Below are positions 20,215-30,760 of a stretch of 64,000 nucleotides of DNA, in pieces. The stretch's first letter is position 1. Every line of letters starts with the position of its first letter. Below the pieces are notes generated by a model. That model did not search any database and was not told the DNA's origin. It saw nothing but the letters and a program-made list of their open reading frames with translations. The stretch comes from Arion vulgaris (Eukaryota > Mollusca > Gastropoda > Stylommatophora > Arionidae): assembly GCA_020796225.1 (NCBI GenBank), contig CM036768.1, forward strand, positions 35,864,289 through 35,928,288, read 5' to 3'. Made by a program: the position numbers and the translations under genes.

Positions 20215-20425
20215 GTGCTTGAGTGGAACCCGCAGGGAAAACGAAAAGAGGACGCCCTAAGCAGACTTGGAGACGAGGTCTTACTGAGGAGCTGAAGAGT
20301 GCTCAATTGACCTGGGAGAACATAAAAGAACAGCCAGAGACCGAGAAGAGTGGCGAACAACTGTTGAGGCCCTATGCTCCACGAGGAGCGGAGAGGATTA
20401 ATGATGATGATGATGATGATGTATT
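20215..20425 (+). pseudogene. LINE-Q C-terminus with (GAT)n tail
   Basis: EWNPQGKRKRGRPKQTWRR can be read with one frame change, then ELKSAQLTWENIKEQ and a stop. A (GAT)n microsatellite follows at about 20400-20420. Confidence 0.65.
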
Positions 20426-20429
20426 TTGT

Positions 20430-21015
20430 TTATTGTCTTTCCCCAGGTGGATGAAAGAATTGGTTGTCCACTCTTGTCGTTAAGCGTAGGGGTGGGAGCT
20501 TTAATTTGCGTTCTATGGTCAGATGAATCGCTCTCGTCGTGCTATATCCGTGTTTATTTAGTGTGGTCTTGATATTGTCTATCTATCTTTTCTTGGTCTT
20601 CCCTTGGCTCTAGTACCTGATCTCTTTTTATTATATACTGTTATTTTGTGGTTGGTTGTATTCCATTCTCATTAAATGTCCAAACCACTGCATTTGATGT
20701 ATTTATTTAAATAACTAAAAACACCAGTGAATGTGCCTCGTGCGTGACGGTTTAACATTTACGTTTTCCACATTGTTTAAATATTAATAATGGATCATTG
20801 AAATATTTAAATAGATATACAATTGACAAATAATATTAAGCAGACCTGTCCAACGCGGCGACTGAGGGTTTTGATAAATAACTAGTAATTGCATAGACAA
20901 ATGACTGCACTTTTATCAAAATCTAACAGAATAAGAAGACCAAAAAAGTTAAAACCAGTAACAATCAAAATACATTACGGTGCATTTTCATCTAATTTGA
21001 CAATAAAATAAATTG
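20430..21015. other. No gene seen
   Basis: 20500-20690 may be a minus-strand LINE tail (GTCTTCCCTTGGCTC). The rest is AT-rich and unassigned. Confidence 0.4.
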
Positions 21016-21017
21016 TG

Positions 21018-21365
21018 GCGCAGTCTGCGGCACTTGGTCAAATGTGATCGATAAACGGGCGCAGTCTGCGGCACTTGGTCAAATGTAATCGATAAACGGG
21101 CACAGACTGCGGCACTTGGTCAAATGGGATCGATAAAGGGGCACAGTCTGCGGCACTTGGTCAAATGTGATCGATAAACGGGCACAGTCTGCGGCAATTG
21201 GTCAAATGTGATCCATAAACGGGCGCAGTATGCGGCACTTGGTCAAATGTGATCGATAAACGGGCACAGTCTGCGGCACTTGGTCAAATGTGATCGATAA
21301 ACGGGCACAGTCTGCGGCACTTGGTCAAATGTGATCGATAAACGGGTACAGTCTGCGGCGCTTGG
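21018..21365. repeat. 41-bp tandem array, about 8.5 copies
   Basis: The unit contains GCAGTCTGCGGCACTTGGTC followed by AAATGTGATCGATAAACGG. The first unit and its left flank (AATAAATTGTGGCGCAGTCT) resemble 15528-15560 in the U2-headed element. Confidence 0.92.
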
Positions 21366-21765
21366 TAGCTAATGTAAAGATTATCCATAAGATACATTTG
21401 AAGCTAGCTGTATATAATTATGTGTAGAATATTACAGATGAATGTCTAAAATACAACTTTCAACTCTGAACATTCTGATATACATGAAATAGTAATCTAG
21501 TTTTGTCATTAAAAATAGTATTCTAATAATCAGCGCGTAAAAACGTGGTTTTAGCGGTGCTCATACTAATCTTATTGAGAACAGTAGAACAGGAAGTGAA
21601 AGACATGAATCACAGCTGGAATACAAAACAGGTTAAGCTAAGGGCAAGTGAAGAATGCCGTCTATTTGTCGTACTTTGATTGTATTGAATTGTTTGTTAG
21701 CAGGCCTGTCTTAGTGTAAATATTGCGCCTGTGCATCTCTTTAAAAAAGTTAATTCCATATCCTT
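21366..21765. other. No gene seen
   Basis: AT-rich sequence with no family match. Confidence 0.45.
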
Positions 21766-21767
21766 TA

Positions 21768-21990
21768 CAGGACTTTGCGAATCAACCCCAGCTTTTTAAC
21801 GCTGTTTGTGATTTTTCTAGGCATTATTACGTTCAGTAGTTTGCCATTGCTTTCTGAACGGGTGGTCCCATCGTCCTTTTGTTAAAATTCACGCGAAACA
21901 ATTTGCAACCAAACTGTCCACAGCGTGAATCGAACTCAGAACGTCGAGGTTAATAGACCGAGTCACTAACCCCTAGGCCACAGACGCTTA
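21768..21990 (-). mobile_element. SINE-B copy
   Basis: The minus strand reads GTCTGTGGCCTAGGGGTTAG, a B-box-like GAGTTCGATTC, the hairpin domain (CGTTCAGAAAGCAATGGCAA...CTGAACG) and the CCTGTAAAGG end. Confidence 0.85.
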
Positions 21991-22254
21991 TCCCTCCAAA
22001 ACCCAAACAGGCTATTGCTTAACTGGGGCTCTAATATCTGTTAATTTAACTACATCCCCCAAATACGATCATCTTATGTGTGTGCGTACGTACAACTGAC
22101 CTAAATTACAGAGTTACTTCAGCCGGCCTCACCTGTATCTGGTGCATCGATCCTAGTTATATATCTACCTTTACAGTTATTACCTGGAGATGAGTCAGAC
22201 AGTCTAGTGAACACCACCAACACACGGACTTCAGCATTGCTCATAACGGGGTCA

Positions 22255-22640
22255 CGGGGAAAGCGCATGATAAAATTAGCGGCTGAGATAAGACTATTCA
22301 GACATATAAAGAAAGATGAACCAGCATCAGAGAAAAGGTTGGAACAAGACCGTGCTTGAATTATATAGCAAAACAGAGAATGAAGTGGTTTGGCCACTTA
22401 GTAAGAATGCGAACAGACCAAACTGCCTAATGAAGCTTTCCACAACAGAATATCAGGAAGGAAGGCGAGAGGAAGACCGAGGAAAAGGTGGCTAGATAAT
22501 GTAGTTGAATTCTGCCAGGGGACTAATAAAACCATCACACAAGTCACCAGAGAAGCGCAAGACAAATACATAAAACCACGACACTGGGTTAACAACCCGA
22601 CAGTAAAAAGGAAATGTAAGATTGACAACAGAAAGAAGAA
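22255..22640 (+). pseudogene. LINE-M C-terminal remnant
   Basis: Frames across shifts give QNREMKWFGHLVRMR-like residues at about 22372-22415 and a GRRERKTEEKVAR-like basic stretch, matching 17920-18330. Confidence 0.6.
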
Positions 22641-22899
22641 AGAAACCATGTAAAAACAAAAAATATGAGATAAACAGTTGATAAATTTGAAATCAATAAT
22701 TTAACATTGCTTTTATTTTATTCTTAAAGCTTGTTTTAGTCGAACTTTGTCATCTCAGCAGTCTTTGAAATTATGCACTTTTAACCATTTCACCTACTAA
22801 AAATAGATAGTTTAGCAGACTTGTTTAGAAAGAACTCAAGACAACAACAAAAATTGTAAGATACGATATAGCATAACAGTAAGAAAGACAATGGCTGTC

Positions 22900-22954
<55 letters not shown>
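22900..22954. repeat. CT microsatellite inside the LINE-M remnant
   Basis: An uninterrupted (TC)n run of about 50 bases replaces the LINE sequence downstream of the RT and gives the Arg/Glu tail of the open frame. Confidence 0.9.
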
Positions 22955-22960
<6 letters not shown>

Positions 22961-23735
22961 TTAACCCGTATTAGGCATATGACCTCAACCATATCTTTTG
23001 TGCAACGATTGCTGATTTTGTTATCGATACTTCCATCTGCTGTGAAAAGTGCTCCTAAGTATTTGGCCTGAATTGTTTGTTTTATGTCTACGTTCTGGAG
23101 TTTTATTGTAAGGCTTTCTGGTTGTCTACTTATTGCCATTGTCTCTGTCTTTATTATCTTTATTTTCATGTTGTACTCCTCACCCTTGATGTTAACTAAA
23201 CTCAAATGGTTCTGGAGAGATTCTTCGTTTTCTGCAATCAGTACTTGGTCATCTGCAAATAAAAGTTCTGAAATATTATTTTCTTCCTCTATTCCTGCTT
23301 CTCTACTTATGTTGTTCGTGTATGTTATAAACAGCAGTGGGGAGATCGCACACCCTGTCTAACTCCTGAGTTTACTGTGAATGTTTTTGATGTTCCGGCT
23401 TTTGTTCTTATGTAACTTTTATTTGAAATGTATAAACTCTTGCAGACCTTGATGAGATGTTTGCTGATTCCATATTTTCTTAGACAACCCCATAGTTTGT
23501 TTCTATCGACTCTGTCGAAGGCCTTTTCCTGATCTATGAATGCCTCACTACAGGTCTTGTTATGTTCTATTGCGCTTTTCATCAGTTGTCTATTGCATCC
23601 CGTACAGCTTCTATTTCATCTGAAACCCATCTGTGCTTCTGAGAGTTGTTCTTCAATTGTTGGTCTTAGTCTTCTTTCAATTATCTTACCATACATTTTT
23701 CCTATGCGCTAAGATAATTGCATAAGTGGTGTCTA
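22955..23735 (-). pseudogene. LINE-M reverse transcriptase remnant
   Basis: The minus strand encodes a non-LTR reverse transcriptase. In order: KIIERRLRPTIEEQLSEAQM and GFR-stop-NRSCT (in-frame TGA near 23620); motif A in FIDQEKAFDRVDR; motif B in NSGVRQG (frameshift just after); and motif C FADD in ELLFADDQVLIAENEESL near 23250. Then TMAISRQPESL and YLGALFTADGSI. Stops, frameshifts and the CT tract make it non-functional. I do not assign a clade. Confidence 0.85.
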
Positions 23736-23775
23736 GAAAATCTACGACTCGTTTACTGTGGTTGAAGGTGAAGTT
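23722..23775 (+). mobile_element. SINE-B' 3' fragment
   Basis: CATAAGTGGTGTCTAGAAAA followed by an ACGACTCGTTTACTGTGG-like stretch matches the 3' part of the SINE at 37791-38045. Confidence 0.6.
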
Positions 23776-23794
23776 TTGTAAAGAACATGCTATG

Positions 23795-24000
23795 TCCGCC
23801 TGCTCAGCGTGTTCGTAGCGCGTTGGACCGCGGGTTACAAGCCCTCTGTGAGTGCGGGTTCAATTTCGCGGGCTGGAAGAAAAAGCCACAGATTCCCTAG
23901 ATTCACGGTGTTCGTGGCACCGATACGAAGGGTTACGATGTCCATGGCACCGAGCCGAAGAGCTGAAAGCTCAAGTGCTTCTGGATCGAAAAAAAGGATA
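23795..24000 (+). mobile_element. SINE-A copy
   Basis: Head TTCGTAGCGCGTTGGACCGC, B-box-like GGGTTCAATTTC, body with the two related 30-bp segments, and end CTGGATCGAAAAAAAGG. Confidence 0.85.
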
Positions 24001-24099
24001 CGCCACGATTTTCATTTTTTCATTGCTATTAGCAGTAGGAATCAATAAAGTTCCAAAAAATGTTGACAGTCATAAATATTCTAAAGAAAACCCTAGATG

Positions 24100-24185
24100 G
24101 TGCTACGGAGTCCGTGCACTGCAGCTGAGACCTCTCTTTGTAAGTAAAAAATGGGAGCACACATGGTTACTCACCAAAGTTAAAT
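24100..24185. repeat. Dispersed repeat segment
   Basis: TGCACTGCAGCTGAGACCTC and CACACATGGTTACTCACC recur in altered form at 49560-49635 and 61335-61410. Confidence 0.5.
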
Positions 24186-24330
24186 GATAATATCGAACAG
24201 TGACAAGGAGCACAACTATACAGTACACGAAATGGGACCAACACAGCGTTGTGTCAAAAATCAATAATACTATACAATAGAGCCACATCTGTCTGTTGGA
24301 GGGAACTTCAAATAGAATTTAAACCGTACA

Positions 24331-24876
24331 CCATAGGTTCCCAAAGTGGGCGGAACCGCGGCCATCGTAATTAATATATATAACTATAGAGAAGGCCGTG
24401 GCGGAACCGCCCCCCGCCAGTTGACGCCGAAGCTTTTTAGTGAGGTGGTAAGGTCGGTGGCTCCTTATAGAAGAAATTAATAATATATATTTTTAAATAA
24501 ATTATTTTCGTGATTACGCAATTTAATAATCGTTTAAAATTTAAATTCTGCATTTTAATTCATCTTATGCTCGTCTTAGACAGAGCCAACTATAAACTAC
24601 TATAGCCTGGGCTAGAGCCTGGCTGTGTCTTAGACGATCGATTTTTTAATCAATTTTCTATATCAATTATATAATCATTTGAAAACTGACCATGTTTTAC
24701 AGTACTATATATCAATGTTTTACAGTACTATATATCAATTTTCTATGTCAAAGAGAAAATAGAGCATGTATATATGTGTGAGGAAGGGAAACTTTATAAT
24801 ATGGACTGAAAGGGGGGTGTTACATAAATTATGTTGTGCAAAGTGGGCGGTGGCCCGAAAAAGTTTTGGAACCTAT
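24331..24876 (+). mobile_element. hAT-like MITE with an internal insertion
   Basis: The ends CATAGGTTCCCAAAGTGGG and (inverted) CATAGGTTCCAAAACTTTTT lie between CCGTACAC and ACGTACAC, a 7 of 8 target duplication. A short foreign segment at about 24584-24640 sits between two copies of GTCTTAGAC and includes the phrase shared with 788-811. Confidence 0.8.
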
Positions 24877-24879
24877 GAC

Positions 24880-25105
24880 GTACACAAACAAAGCAAATGC
24901 TACACAGATAGAGAGAGAAAAAGAGAGAGATAGAAGCTAAAAATATGAAAACATATGTTACACCACATCATGGTATAACGAACCGATTATAAATGAGCTA
25001 TTTAGTAAAGCAATAATCAATTAACAAGCTGTGTTATACACGAGAAATTGACACACCGTTGAAGGCCGTATTCGAGACGATAGTTGAGGGCAGAAGAACA
25101 AGAGA
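24880..25105. other. No gene seen
   Basis: Short GA-rich tract near 24910-24935; otherwise unassigned. Confidence 0.4.
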
Positions 25106-25107
25106 GA

Positions 25108-25290
25108 GCAGTAGCAGTGTAGTTGTTAGTGAGCTCGCTTCGTATGCTAGTGGTCCGGGTGCAATTTTACAGTGGGCTTGGAATTGTTTCCGACCGTCTT
25201 TGTTCTTAGGTTAACTAAACCTCAATTGGGTACCAGGAAAAGCACTTGGAAGTAAAGGCGACCGACGTGATGTTGACCACATCACCCATT
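25108..25290 (+). mobile_element. SINE-C copy, 3'-shortened
   Basis: GTAGTTGTTAGTGAGCTCGC head, B-box-like region near 25160, GGTACCAGGAAAAGCACTTG and GTGATGTTGACCACATCACC. It ends before the usual GTATGAAAGGGTTCC tail. Confidence 0.75.
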
Positions 25291-25310
25291 TAAAGGAAGA
25301 CTATATCCTT

Positions 25311-25400
25311 TGCTTGATAAAGGCCTTTTGGTAGAAACGTTGCTGTGTATTGTTGTTTTAATATTTTGTAAAACTATAAAACTTTGTTTTACGTGTTTCC
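25311..25400 (+). mobile_element. Foldback-family single arm
   Basis: GCTTGATAAAGGCCTTTTGG and GAAACGTTGCTGTGTATTG match the arms of 5613-5888. Confidence 0.55.
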
Positions 25401-25978
25401 CGCATCACCCACTGTGTACCGATGGTAAATTAAAAAAATACGGGCATAACACTGTAGTATAAAAAATTTTAAGTGCTTTTTTAAAGAAAATATGAACAGG
25501 GTGAAGTAGGAGAAGTAAGTGAAAGGGATGAAACAATGGGTGAGCAAGCAGTAGTCTGTCATAGTGTACCATCTGGGTAAGGAGCCGAATTTACTGAAAA
25601 CACATTGCTGCCAAGGTACGATGTTGTGACTGTGCATGCAGATGATGATGATGTCACACTAGCACGTTATTTCTCTTTGTCTCAAATACTCAAAGTTTAG
25701 TATGCGTGTTGGTGGATGGATGTGTTTACCGATGGATGGATATAAATATTTAGTGGGTGTTTTTTTTAACCTCTATGTATTCAGGCGCAGTATGAGCGTG
25801 TATTATATAGCCCCATATGACTGATTTTTTTCGTAAGTTCTTTCTTCCCTTACCACCAGTCTCCCTCACTTTTCAGGCGGCCCTTAAGCTGTCTTCAGAG
25901 GTACTTGCAATTTAAATCCCCAAGTAAAGTATAAGGGTTTCCTGTAGTTCAACCGCGTAGTTCAACTTTAGGTTAGTC

Positions 25979-26370
25979 ATTTCACTTCCCATTTCTAGAC
26001 CTTAGTGAGCAGGGGGTAAGATTTCACTTCACATTTCTAGACCTTAGTGAGCAGGGATAGATTTCACTTTTTCATTTCTCAACCTTATAGTGAGCAGGGG
26101 GTAGTTTACGATGATATAAATATTTGTGTGAACCTTAGTGATGCAGGCGCAGTAATTTCACTCATTTTAGCCCATTATGACTGATTTCGTAAGATTTCAC
26201 TTCACATTTCTCAGGGGCCTTAGTGCTTCAGGGTAGATTTCCTCAATTATAGGTTTCCTTAGTTCAAGCAGGTACTATAGATTTCACTTCCATTTCTAGA
26301 CCTTAGTGAGCAGGGGTAAGATTTCACTTCACATTTCTAGACCTTAGTGACCAGGGGGTAGGATAGTCAA
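25979..26370. repeat. 42-bp minisatellite with a suspect blended stretch
   Basis: Clean units with ATTTCACTTCACATTTCTAG and ACCTTAGTGAGCAGGGG start at 25979, 26021 and 26061 and return at 26279-26350. Between about 26100 and 26290 the sequence mixes these units with a copy of 25737-25960 (see findings). Confidence 0.75.
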
Positions 26371-26374
26371 TTCC

Positions 26375-26480
26375 TTTCCTTGCGTGTGAAACGTCGATTG
26401 TAAAATTCAACCCGCAACCAATCTTGCGTCCGAGTCGATAGGTGAACACTTATGCATTACGCTAATCTGACCCCACAAAA
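26375..26480 (-). mobile_element. Dispersed repeat, probably a SINE
   Basis: CAATTCCTTTCCTTGCGTGT and GAAACGTCGA on the plus strand match 44895-45000 and 56635-56735. The complement has a tRNA-like GGGTTGAATTT box. Confidence 0.55.
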
Positions 26481-26579
26481 TGGCAGTCACAGAACCCAAA
26501 TCATAATCATCAAATAACTTGTCCCTTCTTGGTTCCAATGACAGCAGTTCTGAAAAACTATATTCTGTGTAAGTTGACC

Positions 26580-26800
26580 GGCGTCAGCAGCAGTCATTCT
26601 CAGATCGTCAATGATATCTTGCACCCATAGTCTTCTAGGTCTTCATCTTATTCTTCTTCCAGACACCATTCCCTCCAAACGTATTTTATCTAGGCACTCA
26701 TGTCGTTTCATGTGTCCGAATTATTTAATTTCCCTTGATATTCTTTAATAGCCAACTCTCTTTAATATTAAGCTGTTTCAGAACAGAAGCATTTGTTCTT
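26580..26800 (-). pseudogene. LINE-K C-terminal fragment
   Basis: The minus strand carries codons for GRPRR-like and WVQDIIDDLRMTAADAGQ-like residues, as at 32700-32935, with frame breaks. Confidence 0.55.
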
Positions 26801-27270
26801 TTCTCTATCCATGAAACTCATGAGAAACAGAACCCAAATAATTATACATAAACCATTTAACAACTTGACGGTATACCACAAACTTACCGTCGTTATGAAA
26901 CACATAGGAAGAAGATAATCCAATATCAGATAGAAAGCAACCAATGTCAGATATTGATGTAAAGGAAATGTTCAAATCCGGATAAGAAAACTGTTATGTT
27001 CAGTAGCGGGTGTGTGAGACCAGGTAGGATAGGTACAGAGTGGTTGGTGTATACCTAAAGTAACTTACGAATTCAACCAACGCCTACAGTTTTCGTTTAA
27101 TGTAAGCGACCTGGCGTCCTATTCCTTACTCACGTAACACGCACGTGCGGCTATTTTTAGCTGCGTGTGTGCTTGATTTTAAGGGATGAACATGCATGTA
27201 GGAAGAGTTCATATTTAAAGAAATGCATTTGACGGTGTTGAGTCTCTTATATTGATATGTCTTCTTCTTT
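26800..27270. other. No gene seen
   Basis: Mixed AT-rich sequence, no match to other parts of the window. Confidence 0.45.
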
Positions 27271-27309
27271 TTCTTCTTCTTCTTCGAAGGCTCCATATCG
27301 ACGACCACT

Positions 27310-27910
27310 TGTACACCCGAGTGGTTACCGGGGCCCAAATTTGGGGTGTAAAGAATAGAACCACTGTTACCTACCACACTTGTCGTAAGAGACGACTTAC
27401 TGAAATCGGATGCACATGTCCTTTTTTTTTTTTCCTTTTTCTTTCGTCCGCTTTCAACTCAGACGAAGTTTCATCTCTGAAACTGAATTTTGCGTGAAAA
27501 TCCGTTTTTCCAATTTCTTACAATGGCAGCAGCGTGACATTGTAAATTACTACACTGGCAGCCGTGTGCTCAATGTACTCGTAATTAGTATTCCTCGCCA
27601 TACAGGCAGATTTTCTCCGACTTCAGGAAAGGGACTCACGTTATCGTCCTGAGTAAGACCAGGGACTCGAACAAATGCCGGACAGTGGGTTCGAACCCGA
27701 GCTATGAGGTGTCTCACAGCTAGCAGGCCGAGCTACTATCAACTACTCTAGGCAGTCCCCCGCACATGTCCTAAATGTGTAGAAGTCTATGCATTTAGGG
27801 ACCTACCAAACCAATGTGCACGTTTGTATACACGTTCTTGGCAAAGATCAAACATATCACAAAGAGTGATTAAAATTGGTCGTAAAGAACGAACGCAAAG
27901 AAGAAGAAGA
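27310..27910 (+). mobile_element. SINE-E copy split by SINE-H
   Basis: The 5' part (27310-27420) starts CCCGAGTGGTTACCGGGGCC. The 3' part (27759-27910) runs from GCACATGTCCTAAATGTG to the (GAA)n tail. The target site GCACATGTCCT is present on both sides of the inserted SINE-H. Confidence 0.85.
27421..27758 (-). mobile_element. SINE-H inserted into SINE-E
   Basis: A minus-strand SINE with tRNA-like head (AGTAGCTCGGCCTGCTAGCT, B-box GGGTTCGAACCC) and an A-tail (T-run at about 27421-27431 on plus). GCACATGTCCT, 11 bp, flanks it. This is the only copy of the family I found in the window. Confidence 0.75.
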
Positions 27911-28002
27911 AGAATCAGTCAATTTCTGACATTGAAGACATGAGACAGATGAAACCAGCATAGTATATGGGAAGGTACAAAAGTAAAGAGATGAATAACT
28001 GG

Positions 28003-28150
28003 CTTCTTCTTCTTCTTCTTTCTCTAGTTCTGTTTTGCTTTACGTCGTCAACCCTAGCTCCTACATCAGTCGCCTCTTACGGCGTGCCTTGTAGGTCGCG
28101 GTGGTACTATTCTTTGCTTCCATTGCGGGCCCCGGCACCATAGGGGGCGA
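28003..28150 (-). mobile_element. SINE-F copy, shortened
   Basis: (GAA)n tail on the left; CGTAAGAGGCGACTGATGTA and GGTGCCGGGGCCCGCAATGG on the minus strand. The middle is missing. Confidence 0.7.
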
Positions 28151-28220
28151 TATCGAAGGGTGTCATCAAAGTCATGTCTTCACATCTCACTTACGTGTTC
28201 TCTTGCATGCATATACATCT

Positions 28221-28330
28221 TACAACAAATGATGACATATTCAACTTACAACAAATGATGACATATTCAACTAACAACAAATGATGACATATTCAACTTA
28301 CAACAACAGATGATATGTTTAACTAATAAC
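28221..28330. repeat. 26-bp tandem repeat, four copies
   Basis: Units with ACAACAAATGATGACATATT at 28222, 28248 and 28274; the fourth at 28300 is diverged. Confidence 0.85.
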
Positions 28331-28339
28331 ACCAGACCA

Positions 28340-28705
28340 ACAACAGCAAGAGTTAGTGGTAATGAACGAGCTGATGGCTGGCATGGCTACGGTTGGCTTG
28401 GCTACAATATCAGCGGGAGCTGCAATGGACCGAAATGACATTATTAACGCACTGAGAGAGTCTTTCCGAATAGAGGAGTTTCAGGGTTGTGAGTTCCACT
28501 CGCTGGCCACAATGAGAGAGATGGGTGTCGATATTGGTGCAGCCGAAAAGAACGGCATACCAAATATGCAAAGATATTGATTAATCACTATCGAACTGGC
28601 GTGTTGGGCCGCTGGACGCTGCCGGATTTGTTGAGACGGAGATCGGAGCACATATGGACGTGTCCGGAGTGTTGTGATGATAGTCCTCATATAACTGATA
28701 ACAAA
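28340..28705 (+). pseudogene. LINE-N 3' remnant
   Basis: The plus frame includes ATISAGAAMDRNDIINALRE and FQGCEFHSLATMREMGVDIG, parallel to 18700-18900, then codons for RRRSEHIWTCPEC and a CTGATAA end. The frame starts with a degraded GNERADG-like motif (VMNELMAG). Confidence 0.8.
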
Positions 28706-28714
28706 CCAACAGAG

Positions 28715-29095
28715 TCACCAACATAAGCATATGAAAGAAAGTTGACCCTTGCTAGAATTACATTGAAAAACAAAAGATGAAGTGGTACGGTCGCTTAAAT
28801 TTTTTTTCCAATCCAGAAGCACTTGGGCTTTCAGCTCTTCGGCTCGGTGCCATGGATATCGTAACCCTTCGGTTCGGTGCCACGAACACCGTAAATCTGG
28901 GGAACCTGTGGCTTTTCTGCCAGGCCGGGGAAATGAACCCGCACTCACAGAAGGCTAGTCACCCGTAGTCCAATGCCCTACGAACACGCTGGACAAGCGG
29001 GCCATGGTCGCTAAATAAGGATGCATTAATAAAAACAGTATACAGAGTCTGCTACAACAGAACATAAGGAAAGAAGGCGAGAGGAATATATGTGT
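28715..29095 (+). pseudogene. LINE-M remnant split by SINE-A
   Basis: Left part codes for KVDPC-NYIEKQKMKWYGRL-like residues and stops at GGTCGCTTAAAT. The right part resumes with GGTCGCTAAATA and continues (YRVCYNRT-like). SINE-A lies between. Confidence 0.65.
28799..28995 (-). mobile_element. SINE-A inserted in LINE-M
   Basis: The minus strand reads from the TAGGGCATTGGACTACGGGT head through GGGTTCATTTCC to CTGGATTGGAAAAAAAA. Target duplication GGTCGCTTAAAT / GGTCGCTAAATA. Confidence 0.85.
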
Positions 29096-29136
29096 AAATC
29101 GAAAAGCACTATTTATAAAACGAAAATCGTGGCATA

Positions 29137-29357
29137 TCCTAAAGGACGTAGCCATCAACCACAGTAAACGAGTCGTTGATTTTCTAGGCACCACTTATAC
29201 GTTCAGTAGTTTGCCATTGCTTTCTGAACGGGTGGCGAAATCGTCCTTTTGTTAAAATCAACGGAAACAATTTGCAAGCAAACTGTCCGCAGCGTGATTC
29301 GTACTCAGAACGTCGGGGTTAATAGACCGAGTCACTAACCCCTAGGCCACAGACGCC
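29137..29357 (-). mobile_element. SINE-B' copy
   Basis: GTCTGTGGCCTAGGGGTTAG head, hairpin domain, then the longer 3' end with ATAAGTGGTGCCTAGAAAAT and CGAAAATCGTGGCATATCC on the complementary sense. Confidence 0.8.
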
Positions 29358-29529
29358 ACTCTATGTATAAAACGAACACAAAAGCCCGTTCTAGAAATAT
29401 CTTTCTATCCTAGTCGCTGTGCGACAAAACAGGATAAGATAAAAGAAGAAAAATATGCATAATCATTATCTGAATACGAAAAAACTCCCATCAGGTAATA
29501 TTCATCGCAAACAGGTTTAACTAAATAAA

Positions 29530-29765
29530 TCACTTAATAAGAATGCATACAAACTCCACAGTATACAAAGTCTTCTACAACAGAACATCAGGAAAGAAGG
29601 CGAGAGGAAGACCACGAAAAGATGGTTAGATTGCATAGCAGAATCCTGTGAAAGAGCAAAAATAACAATCACCCAAGCTACCAAAACAGCGCAAGACAAA
29701 AACAGAAAACCACAACACTGGGCAACAACCCGGTAGCAGTGTGACGACAAAAGAAGAAGAAGATT
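29530..29765 (+). pseudogene. LINE-M C-terminal remnant
   Basis: LIRMHTNSTVYKVFYNRTSG-like codons, then GRKARGRPRKDG-like residues and CAACCCGGTAGCAGTGTGAC, the 3' phrase found at 18250-18315. Confidence 0.65.
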
Positions 29766-29784
29766 CGCCCGTATGTTACCGAGC

Positions 29785-30020
29785 TCGCAAGGGAGCAAAG
29801 AATAGTAACACTGCGACCTACAAGGCATGGCGTAAGAGGCGACTGAGATAGTGGCCTAGGGAAGCAGCTACCCTAGTAAATAAAAAGCATCGCATAAATC
29901 GGATGTGCTAGTCTACTTGTAGTCGCAAAACTGGCACAGCGTACAACCGCTTTTAGGCTCAGATCACATACAAATCACACAGATCGGTTTAACAAGTTGT
30001 CGATACGGATCACTTGAAGA
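29785..30020 (+). mobile_element. SINE-F copy
   Basis: Starts at AAGGGAGCAAAGAATAGTAA, holds GGCGTAAGAGGCGACTGAGA, and ends CACTTGAAGAAGAAAA. Confidence 0.8.
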
Positions 30021-30289
30021 AGAAAATAACTAAATAAATGCATGTACACAAATCACTTCAAAACCTTTTAACCGTTCTTGCAACTCTGAAGCAAACACTT
30101 TTTTTCCAGCAAGCATGAAAAATTGAAGTCGACCCTAATCGTTTTATCAGCTTCACGGTATCAGCATTAAGAAATGTCTAGAGGTTCGTGTCATGTTTGT
30201 ATGTACATGCCTCGTTTTTTTATGTGTAAACAGTTAATATTATTTGTTCAAGTACTCAAAATAGGTCAGATGATGACTAATGTGACGAA

Positions 30290-30760
30290 CATGGTGATCC
30301 CATGTTCGAAACTGATAACAATGGTTTTAAAACTGATGATTATGGTCATAACACTGATGATGATGGTTATAAAACTGATGATGATGTTTTATAAAACAAC
30401 GGATAACGATGGTTATAAAACGGATAAGATGTTATAAAACGGATAACGATGGTTATAAAACGGATAACGATGGTTAAAACGATAATGATGTTATAAAACG
30501 GATAACGATGGCGGTTATAAAACTGATGATGATGGTCATAAAACGGATAACAATGGTCATAAAACAGATGATAATGGTCATAAAACTGATAACAATGGTC
30601 ATAAAACAGATGATAATGGTCATAAAACTGATAACAATGGTCAAGAAAGTGACGACGATGGTCATGCAGCTGATGAAAATGATCAAGAAACGAATGCAAT
30701 TGTGATTAAACTGTTAACAATTTGTCAACAGAGTGAAGACAATAGCCATGATGTTGTATA
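30290..30760 (+). repeat. 21-bp array that reads as a heptapeptide repeat
   Basis: Units such as GGTCATAAAACAGATGATAA plus T repeat about 19 times. In the frame starting ATGTTCGAAACTGAT near 30303 the translation is FETDNNG, FKTDDYG, HNTDDDG and so on. After several frameshifts it is GHKTDDN, GHKTDNN, GQESDDD, GHAADEN, ending in a non-repeat tail SEDNSHDVV and stop near 30761. Unit changes are partly synonymous. It could be a decayed Asp-rich coding repeat or a plain minisatellite. Confidence 0.75.
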
